From CAVPDE01 sp964580575 (lineage in GTDB: Bacteria; Desulfobacterota; DSM-4660; Desulfatiglandales; HGW-15), in the NCBI GenBank assembly GCA_964580575.1, contig CAZOLJ010000102.1, positions 1 to 14,210 on the forward strand: DNA of 14,210 bases. Reading direction: 5' to 3'. This document shows positions 5,784 through 11,832 of this stretch, one piece after another. Below the pieces are notes generated by a model that saw nothing but the letters and a program-made list of their open reading frames with translations, was not told the DNA's origin and ran no database searches. How positions within the stretch are numbered: position 1 is the first letter of the stretch; every line of letters starts with the position of its first letter. A program made the translations under genes and the position numbers.

Positions 5784-6530
5784 ATGAGCCACGAAACCAA
5801 ACCTATTAGCTTTCACCTTGCCACCTACAATGTCCATAAATGCCGGGGAATGGATGGCCGTACCAGGCCTTTCCGGATTGCCTCCGTGCTTAAGGGCCTG
5901 AAAGCAGACGTGGTGGCCTTACAAGAGGTTATAGGTGCAGGTCCCGGCGGAAGAGGACAAGAAGAGGAGATAGGAGCACAGCTGAATATGGTATCGGTGC
6001 TGGCCTCGGCTCGAATTTTACGCGGGCACCTATACGGCAATGGTTTGTTAAGTCGTTTTCCCATCCACCAGCATATCACTTATGATTTGTCCCAGCAGGG
6101 GTATGAACCACGCTTGTGTCAGCGGGTAGATCTCTTGATGGGAAAGCACCTGATTCACATTTACAATGTTCACCTTGGAACCTCGCGAGCCGAAAGGATC
6201 GAGCAGGCTGTGCAATTGATTCGCATTCTGGAAGACCGCAAAGTACAGGGCCCCAAAATTGTAATGGGGGATTTCAATGAGTGGCACAGGGGGCCAGCCT
6301 CGAAGCTTCTATCAGAGAGGCTGGACAGCTTGGATTTGGCTCCCTTTCTCCAATGGCGCCGGACTTATCCTGGGGTCTTTCCAGTTTTTCATTTGGACCG
6401 TATTTATTACAAGGGTTCGGTGGAAATTATCAAAGTGGAAGTCCCACGGAAATGGTTATGCCTGGTGGCTTCTGACCATGTTCCGATGGTTGCCGAAGTG
6501 CATATTTGGACCCAGGGTAAGTCGCAATAG
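5784..6530 (+). CDS. Endonuclease/exonuclease/phosphatase-fold protein
   Basis: A 248-residue member of the endonuclease/exonuclease/phosphatase superfamily, metal-dependent hydrolases of phosphodiesters that include DNase I, exonuclease III and sphingomyelinases. All core motifs are visible: TYNVHK (N16), LQEV (E48), YGNGLLSR (84-91), YNVHLG (N128, H130), GDFNEW (D163, N165), LDRIYY (204-209) and SDHVPM (D231-H232). It has no signal peptide, so it probably acts at the inner face of the membrane or in the cytosol. The cardiolipin synthase gene follows 44 bases downstream. The same pairing is known from E. coli ybhP-clsB, so a role in phospholipid head-group or lipid metabolism is more likely than nucleic-acid cleavage, but this is inference. 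The start lacks a clear Shine-Dalgarno site. MSHETKP is the only sensible N-terminus before the first strand. Confidence 0.85.
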   Translation: MSHETKPISFHLATYNVHKCRGMDGRTRPFRIASVLKGLKADVVALQEVIGAGPGGRGQEEEIGAQLNMVSVLASARILRGHLYGNGLLSRFPIHQHITYDLSQQGYEPRLCQRVDLLMGKHLIHIYNVHLGTSRAERIEQAVQLIRILEDRKVQGPKIVMGDFNEWHRGPASKLLSERLDSLDLAPFLQWRRTYPGVFPVFHLDRIYYKGSVEIIKVEVPRKWLCLVASDHVPMVAEVHIWTQGKSQ

Positions 6531-6574
6531 TTCTCACCTGGATTGAATTTTTTAGAATTCTCGGGGAGATCCCA

Positions 6575-7996
6575 ATGAGCAGACGGGGCAGGGACCTGCG
6601 AAGTCAACTAAGTAATGAAGAGCTGTTTCGCGCGACGGGGGCGTCTCTGATACACGGGAATCATCTGCGTATTCTCTGGGATGCTGAGGGAAATTACCCC
6701 GCATGGGAGGCGGCGATTCAAGGGGCCCGAACGACGATTCACCTGGAGATGTACGTTATCCACAACGATAAGACCGGACGACATTTCCGGGATCTCCTGG
6801 TGGCCAAAGCCCGGCAAGGGGTTAAAGTCCGAGTCATCTATGACTGGTTCGGCTCCCTCAGTCTTATGGCAGGGTGGATGTGGAAGCCCCTCCGAGAGGC
6901 AGGGGGGGAGGTTCGGGTTGCCAATCCGCCGGGAATGAGCAGCTTTTTTGGGTGGTTCAGTCGCGATCATCGGAAATTGATTACCATAGACCGTTCGCAA
7001 GCCTTTATATCTGGCCTTTGTATTGGAGATGCCTGGATTGGGAATCCAGAGAAAAGAATTCCTCCCTGGCGTGACACGGGGGTGGAGATTTGCGGCCCTG
7101 CGGTAGCCGATGTCGAGGCTGCCTTCGCCGCCGCGTGGAAGTTAACGGGAGGATTGATTCCCCCTGAAGAAGTTCCCCGGAGGGAGGACTTGTCGAAGGC
7201 AGGGTCCATACCGTTGCGCATTGTACCGGCTTCTCCGGAAACGACGGGGATATACCGTTTGGATTTGATGTTGGCGGCTACCGTGCGTCAGACGTTGTGG
7301 TTGACCGATGCCTACTTCATTGCCACAAGCCCTTATATACAAGCGCTCCGGGCATCGGCCCTGGATGGAGTGGACGTCCGTCTGCTGGTCCCCCATGGAA
7401 GCGACATCCCATGGGTTGCCAGCTTTTCGCGCACGATGTATCGATCGCTTCTGGAAGCGGGTGTTCGAGTCTTCGAGTGGAACGGATCGATGGTTCATGC
7501 GAAGACAGCGGTCGCGGATGGACGCTTGGCTCGGATCGGATCCACAAACCTTAACATCTCCAGCTGGATTGGCAATTGGGAAATGGATGTCGTCATCGAA
7601 GATGAAGAACTCGCCCATGAAATGAGTGAGATGTTCCTGGAGGATTTGGCCCAGTCCACCGAGATCGTCATCGGCAGACGCAACAAGGTTCGCCCCATCC
7701 AACCTCTCTCGCGGAGAAACAGATTGAGGGTAGCCAAAGGAAGCGGCAGGGGTGTGCTTTCGGGTATGGCCCGCGTCGGAAGTGCCCTGAATGCCGCGGT
7801 AACAGGGAAAAGAATCCTGGGCCCGGCAGAGTCATCTTCGCTCCTGACATTCGGTATGTTTATTTGCTTCCTTACGTTTGTTGCCTTTTATTTTCCCAGG
7901 ATTATCTCCTATACCGTAGGCGGCTTACTGGGTTGGACCGGAGTTTTTATTCTGGTTAAGGCGATTCGGCTGCGTTATGAAAACCAAGATGAATAG
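6575..7996 (+). CDS. cls: Cardiolipin synthase, phospholipase D superfamily
   Basis: A 473-residue phospholipase D-type enzyme that joins phosphatidyl groups to make cardiolipin at the inner membrane. Two HKD motifs form the active site: H132-R-K134 with D139, followed by SGLCIGD, and H308-A-K310 with D315, followed by GSTN. The spacing of about 175 residues is normal. It has no N-terminal membrane anchors, which is like ClsB and unlike ClsA, but has a hydrophobic C-terminus with two likely spans at about 421-440 and 443-463. E. coli ClsB is about 413 residues, so this tail accounts for the extra length. GGGGAGAT lies just before the ATG at 6575. It forms a two-gene unit with the phosphatase-fold gene upstream. 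The last 41 bases overlap the end of a decayed permease gene on the other strand. Confidence 0.88.
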   Translation: MSRRGRDLRSQLSNEELFRATGASLIHGNHLRILWDAEGNYPAWEAAIQGARTTIHLEMYVIHNDKTGRHFRDLLVAKARQGVKVRVIYDWFGSLSLMAGWMWKPLREAGGEVRVANPPGMSSFFGWFSRDHRKLITIDRSQAFISGLCIGDAWIGNPEKRIPPWRDTGVEICGPAVADVEAAFAAAWKLTGGLIPPEEVPRREDLSKAGSIPLRIVPASPETTGIYRLDLMLAATVRQTLWLTDAYFIATSPYIQALRASALDGVDVRLLVPHGSDIPWVASFSRTMYRSLLEAGVRVFEWNGSMVHAKTAVADGRLARIGSTNLNISSWIGNWEMDVVIEDEELAHEMSEMFLEDLAQSTEIVIGRRNKVRPIQPLSRRNRLRVAKGSGRGVLSGMARVGSALNAAVTGKRILGPAESSSLLTFGMFICFLTFVAFYFPRIISYTVGGLLGWTGVFILVKAIRLRYENQDE

Positions 7997-8640
7997 GTGG
8001 AGAATATCGAGCCCAAGGAAAAAGCTTCTTCGGATAAAGCCCGTTAATGGAAGGGGGATCTGAGAGTCTAAATAATCGATCCAGGTCTGCGTCTGCTACC
8101 GTGGGAAGAAAGCGCTTTCGATAAAGCTCATCGTGCAAGATGCCCACAATGCCAACCAGGGGCGCCGCGACCAAAACACCCAGCACCCCGAAGGCAGCGA
8201 CGCATAAAAGCATGGAAAAGATCACCGCCAGCGAATGGAGCTTCATGCTGTGCGCCATGATCAGGGGAGAGATTACATTGTTTTCCAAGGCCTGCACGGT
8301 GAGATACGCGAGCAAAATCCAGACCGGAAGTCATGCCTCCTTCACCTTAAGCGAACAAGAGGGCAGGCACCGCGCTCAGGATGGGTCCCAGGTAGGGAAT
8401 CGTTTCGAAGACCGCTGCGATCAGCCCCGTCGCGCCTTTTCTTCCACCCTTCAAAACCCGCATCTGCGAGATGACTGGATTGACTGCGAGCGAGATCAGC
8501 AGAATCAGCATAAAAGAAAACAGAATGGGAGACAGCAGCGAGAACGTTTGGATGAACACAAATAGGGCCGCTCCCAGAATCAAATAGGAATAGCTTAGCG
8601 GTAGGAAAGACCTTCTTGTTTTGCTACCGTCGTCTACGCC
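7956..8640 (-). pseudogene. Disrupted AI-2E-family permease
   Basis: Remnant of an AI-2E-family membrane transporter, usually about 350 residues with around eight spans. The N-terminal part reads LGAALFVFIQTFSLLSPILF, then LILLISLAVNPVISQMRVLKGGRK, and jumps directly to the family's central motif ETIPYLGPILSAVPALL, so roughly 130 or more residues are deleted in between. A stop (TAA) follows at 8347. The C-terminal part continues in another frame, from VQALENNVISPLIM through LHSLAVIFSMLL to FGVLGVLVAAPL, and ends at 7956. There is thus at least one deletion and one frameshift, between about 8316 and 8346. The upstream border is uncertain because it overlaps the 29-codon peptide gene. The 3' end overlaps the cardiolipin synthase gene. 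Confidence 0.8.
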
Positions 8641-8713
8641 AATAGTAACCGCCACCCCCGCCGAACAATAGAACCAACACGACGATGATAATGATGAGCG
8701 TTGTAGTATCCAT
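8624..8713 (-). CDS. 29-residue membrane peptide with GGGGG-YYW-RRRR tail
   Basis: A frame of 29 codons from ATG 8713 to TAG 8624-8626. Residues 3-17 are a hydrophobic span of Thr, Ile, Val and Leu, then come five Gly, YYW and four Arg. AAAGGGGGGAAAT precedes the ATG and gives a strong ribosome binding site. Short peptides with this layout (hydrophobic helix, Gly run, YY, basic end) are frequent in bacterial genomes, but I cannot name a family reliably. Topology would leave the Arg cluster in the cytoplasm. The gene follows the CsbD-like remnant and runs into the 5' part of the decayed permease in another frame. Confidence 0.55.
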   Translation of the reverse strand: MDTTTLIIIIVVLVLLFGGGGGYYWRRRR

Positions 8714-8728
8714 GGTAATTTCCCCCCT

Positions 8729-8860
8729 TTACTTTGTTGAACATCTGTGTCCGTTTCGGATCCTTCCATTGACCGCGCGCTTCAGATCCTTCACCTCGCC
8801 TGCGACTTCCAGCTCGGGGTCTTCGCTGAATTTCCCGGAGACCTCACTTCGTATTACCCT
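8729..8860 (-). pseudogene. CsbD-like stress protein remnant
   Basis: The minus-strand frame ending at TAA 8729-8731 contains GKFSEDPELEVAGEVKDLKRAVNG, which resembles the central part of CsbD-family proteins: a Gly-Lys-rich helix with the pattern D-x-E-L-E-x-x-G. CsbD proteins are about 60-70 residues, hydrophilic, and general-stress induced in Bacillus, with unknown biochemistry. Here the frame is open for 43 codons only, has a TGA at 8861-8863 before it, and contains no usable start codon, so the N-terminal third is missing. The match is short and made from memory. Confidence 0.4.
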
Positions 8861-8922
8861 TCACTTCTTATGTAACCGATCAGTGAGGCGATCGTCTGGG
8901 AAAACTCCTTGCGCTTTTCAGC

Positions 8923-9610
8923 AAGAACCTTCATTCGTATGAAGACCAGGATCATGCAAATCGTGGTTGCAAGTGGCAAGCCAACAGCCGGGCAAAGGCA
9001 GGAGGCTGGGATCATCCTTTAATAACGAGGGATTAGACGAATGGGAGGGAAGCGTGGAGAAGGTTGAAACGACTTGTTGGCCCTCAATACTTGGTGGAAC
9101 CTCCATCTATTGAGGGAACCTTTGTGCAGAGCCGGATCTTAATCCGTCTCCTTGATCTCCGGCCGGAGGATTCCGAGCTTGTGCATCCTCGCCCTCAGGG
9201 TACTCGGGTGGAGGCCCAGGATCGCTGCGGCCCCATCCCTTCCTTCGATGCGCCATCGGGTTTCAGAAAGGATTTTTAGAATTTGATTTCGCTCGGTCTC
9301 TTCCAAGGTTCTCATGGGAGATGACAATGGGAGGGAGAAAAACTCAAGTTTATCCGCGAGATGCAGAACCGGCCCGGGGCACAAGATCACGGCCCGTTCA
9401 AGGACACTTTCCAGCTCCCGGACGTTCCCGGGCCACGGGTAACCCTGCAGGGCCTTCATCGTCTCCTTCTGGATCGACGTGATCTGCTTCCCCAATTTCC
9501 TGGCATATCGCTCTATGAAGGCCTGAACCATTAGAGGGATGTCTTCTTTCCGCTCCCGTAATGGAGGGACGGTGATGGGGAAGACGTTGAGCCGATAGTA
9601 AAGGTCCTGC
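8923..9610. repeat. Direct repeat, copy B (parent copy)
   Basis: The intact counterpart of 4235-4743. It comprises about 216 bases downstream of the activator gene plus the last 470 or so coding bases. The downstream part is as well matched as the coding part, which shows that the duplicated unit was DNA running past the gene end. Copies A and B point the same way and bracket 4.2 kb that includes the hydrolase, phosphatase-fold and cardiolipin synthase genes. Confidence 0.85.
9081..9116 (-). terminator. Inverted repeat downstream of activator gene
   Basis: CCCTCAATA (9081-9089) and TATTGAGGG (9108-9116) pair perfectly, and the 18-base interior can pair in part (GGTGG/CCTCC). It lies 22 bases past the stop of the sigma-54 activator, at the end of the kai operon, where a terminator is expected. 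No T tract follows, so it may instead be a messenger-stabilising or Rho-assisted structure. Copy A keeps it with one mismatch (TGTTGAGGG). Confidence 0.45.
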
Positions 9611-11118
9611 CGAAATCGGCCCTTGCGGACCTCTTCCTCAAGGTTTCGATTGGTCGTTGCCACGATCCGGGCATCGACTTTGATGGTGTGGGACGAGCCC
9701 AGGCGCTCAAACTCGTTATGCTGGATCACCCGGAGCAGCTTGGGCTGCGTCTCCAGCGGCAGCTCCCCGATCTCGTCCAGGCAAAGGGTGGAACCGTTGG
9801 CGATCTCGAACCGGCCTACCTGCCGGGTGTCGGCGCCGGTAAATGCCCCCTTCTCCCGGCCGAACAATTCGCTCTCTATTAAATTGGCCGGCAGGGCGGC
9901 ACAGTTGACGGTGATCAGCGGCCGATCCCTGCGAGGGCTCATATTGTGGATGGCGGCGGCGATCAGCTCCTTTCCCGTACCGGTCTCGCCAAGGATGAGG
10001 ACCGTTGTGTTCGTAGGAGCGACCTGTTCCGCTCGATAGAGAACATGCTTGAGACCATCACTTTGCCCGACAATATGGTCGTGTTGATGTTTCCTTTTGA
10101 ACTCTTGACGGAAATAAATATTCTCGGCCTCGAGTTGGTCTTTCAATGTTTTGATCTCAGAAAGAGCCGTCCGAAGTTCCACAGCTTGTCGTTCCAGTTC
10201 ATTGTAAGATTTTTTTAAAGCCTCTGTTATAAGTTTCCGTTCAGTAGTGTCGCGGATGTTACACTGAATCACTTTATAATGATTAACAAGATAGACATTA
10301 CTGACAAATTCCACGGCAATTTGCCGTCCCTCTTTGGTCTCAAGCGGTAAATCATGGTAGCGAACATATCCTTTGCTCTTCAATTCCAAAGAGGTGGCTT
10401 TCGATGCTTCAATATCTCTAAAGGTGCCAATTTCCCAGAGTTTCTTCCCTAAGAGCTCCTCACGTGTATAACCCAACATATCTAACAAGAATGGGTTAAC
10501 ATCCACTATTTGTCCTGTCTCGGCATCGAGGATTAATACTCCATCTTGGGCTGCTTCAAAGAGACGGCGGTAGCGAGTTTCAGAAATCTTTAGCGATTCC
10601 TCCATCTTCTTGCGTTCGGTGATGTCCACCATTACGGCGCACACCGCACCGGGCATATCCGCGAGCTGAAGGGGACTTACCGAAAGTAAGACAGGTACAG
10701 AACTTTCACTTCCGGCCTGCAAGGCAAGTTCCACCTTACTGTTCTCCTTTAAACCCTGCTCAAACAATGCCTCGAATAATGGAAGGTCTTTTGATGAAAT
10801 GTATCGGTAGATTGAAGATCCCGTTACTTTTTCCAGAGACTCTTTGATGATATCCGCAAAACGTTGGTTACAGTAAAGGATCATGCCGTCGGAAGCCAGG
10901 GTGACGGCCCCTTCATTCATGGTTTCGACCATGACCCTGTAAGGATGATCAGCACCCGATAGTGTAAAGACCCGATCTCCTTGCGCTGTTGAGACAACCA
11001 GACCATCCACCTCACCGCCTCGGATAGCGCGCAGAGTTTCCTCCACTTCCATCATCCGCGACGTGAGTTCCTGCAACTCATCCAAAAGTTGCTGGCGTGT
11101 TCTATGCGGTTCGTTCAT
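9139..11118 (-). CDS. PAS-PAS-AAA+ sigma-54-dependent activator
   Basis: A 659-residue enhancer-binding protein that uses ATP to open sigma-54 promoters. Domains in order: a short N-terminal helix (about 8-35), PAS 1 (about 55-165, ending DITERK), PAS 2 (about 180-295, ending RDTTERK), a coiled coil (296-345), the AAA+ domain (about 347-570) and a Fis-type helix-turn-helix (about 607-650). Key motifs are Walker A GETGTGKE (377-384), sigma-54 contact GAFTGA (424-429), Walker B LCLDEI (445-450), the RFRQDLYYRL arginine segment and GYPWPGNVRELE (559-570). There is no receiver domain, so control must come through the PAS domains or a partner protein. The ATG lies 10 bases after the second kaiB stop, in the same direction, with only a weak ribosome binding site, which suggests coupled translation. 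A role as transcriptional output of the Kai proteins is inferred from position. Confidence 0.9.
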   Translation of the reverse strand: MNEPHRTRQQLLDELQELTSRMMEVEETLRAIRGGEVDGLVVSTAQGDRVFTLSGADHPYRVMVETMNEGAVTLASDGMILYCNQRFADIIKESLEKVTGSSIYRYISSKDLPLFEALFEQGLKENSKVELALQAGSESSVPVLLSVSPLQLADMPGAVCAVMVDITERKKMEESLKISETRYRRLFEAAQDGVLILDAETGQIVDVNPFLLDMLGYTREELLGKKLWEIGTFRDIEASKATSLELKSKGYVRYHDLPLETKEGRQIAVEFVSNVYLVNHYKVIQCNIRDTTERKLITEALKKSYNELERQAVELRTALSEIKTLKDQLEAENIYFRQEFKRKHQHDHIVGQSDGLKHVLYRAEQVAPTNTTVLILGETGTGKELIAAAIHNMSPRRDRPLITVNCAALPANLIESELFGREKGAFTGADTRQVGRFEIANGSTLCLDEIGELPLETQPKLLRVIQHNEFERLGSSHTIKVDARIVATTNRNLEEEVRKGRFRQDLYYRLNVFPITVPPLRERKEDIPLMVQAFIERYARKLGKQITSIQKETMKALQGYPWPGNVRELESVLERAVILCPGPVLHLADKLEFFSLPLSSPMRTLEETERNQILKILSETRWRIEGRDGAAAILGLHPSTLRARMHKLGILRPEIKETD

Positions 11119-11128
11119 TGATTCGTAC

Positions 11129-11473
11129 TCAGGATTTCTTCGGTTTCAGATCAATGCCTACAAGAAACTTTTCCGTATCCGACATGTCGCCGATGAGCCT
11201 CCGGAGTGGCAGGGGGAGTGTTTTGATGAGCGTTGGGGCGGCAATAATCTGCTCTCCCTTGGCCAGCTTGGGCTGTTGGTAGATGTCTATCACCTCGAGT
11301 TCGTAACGGCCTGCCAGATATTCCTCACAGATTTTCCGGACATTGGCGATCGCCAGGGTTGACTTTGGGGTCAACCCTGTAACATAGAGCCGAAGAACAT
11401 ACTTTTCCCTGGCGCGCCTCCCTGTGGCCTTTTCGAGTTCCTCAGTGCGCGTTTTCCCTCTCTTCAGCGCCAT
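11129..11473 (-). CDS. kaiB: KaiB-family protein, second copy
   Basis: A 114-residue KaiB. In cyanobacteria KaiB, a thioredoxin-like fold that can switch topology, binds phosphorylated KaiC and sequesters KaiA. The core (24-108) follows the family closely: YVLRLYVTGLTPKS, then ICEEYLAGRYELEVIDIY, QPKLAKGEQIIAAPTL, and LRRLIGDMSDTEKFLVGIDL. The N-terminal 23 residues are a basic, charged extension. It differs from the other copy at many positions, so the pair is not a recent duplicate. The ATG at 11473 has GGAG 8 bases upstream. It sits 25 bases after the first kaiB and 10 bases before the sigma-54 activator. The two paralogues may bind different KaiC states or partners. Confidence 0.9.
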   Translation of the reverse strand: MALKRGKTRTEELEKATGRRAREKYVLRLYVTGLTPKSTLAIANVRKICEEYLAGRYELEVIDIYQQPKLAKGEQIIAAPTLIKTLPLPLRRLIGDMSDTEKFLVGIDLKPKKS

Positions 11474-11498
11474 CTCTTTTACTCCAAAAGTGATTCTA

Positions 11499-11831
11499 TC
11501 ATCCGGAGCCAGAACGAATGTCGAGGCCCACCAGGACGCGCTCTGTGTTGGCCAAATCTCCGATAATCTTTTTAAGCGGTTCCGGAAGCTGCCTTACCAG
11601 TGTCGGTATGGCAATAATCTGATCCCCTTTGGCCAGCTGGGGTTTCTCTAAAAGGTCTATCACTTCAATGCGGTATTTCCCCACGAGGTGCTCTTCGCAG
11701 ATCTTCTTTAGATTCGCAAAGGCCGTAATAGATTTCGGGGTCTGACCCGCTACATATAACCGGAGATTCCAGATTTCTTCTGTCGAATCGGTCTTTGCTT
11801 TCTTCCCCTTCCCTGGTGAGACAGCTTTCAT
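11499..11831 (-). CDS. kaiB: KaiB-family protein, first copy
   Basis: A 110-residue KaiB with a Lys-rich N-terminal extension (about 1-20), then the thioredoxin-like core: LRLYVAGQTPKSITAF, KKICEEHLVGKYRIEVIDLL, QLAKGDQIIAIPTLVRQLP, and KKIIGDLANTERVLVGLDIR. These match the canonical KaiB pattern, including the PTL and IGDL segments. The start at ATG 11831 is preceded by AAAGGAG inside the end of kaiC, and only 1 base separates the kaiC stop from this ATG, so translation is probably coupled to kaiC. A longer frame starting at 11885 would overlap kaiC and lacks support. It is the partner most likely made in fixed ratio with KaiC. Confidence 0.92.
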   Translation of the reverse strand: MKAVSPGKGKKAKTDSTEEIWNLRLYVAGQTPKSITAFANLKKICEEHLVGKYRIEVIDLLEKPQLAKGDQIIAIPTLVRQLPEPLKKIIGDLANTERVLVGLDIRSGSG

Positions 11832-11832
11832 T

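Noticed and set aside
7142..7702. Long minus-strand open frame opposite the cardiolipin synthase
   Set aside because: Antisense shadow of a gene with both HKD motifs.
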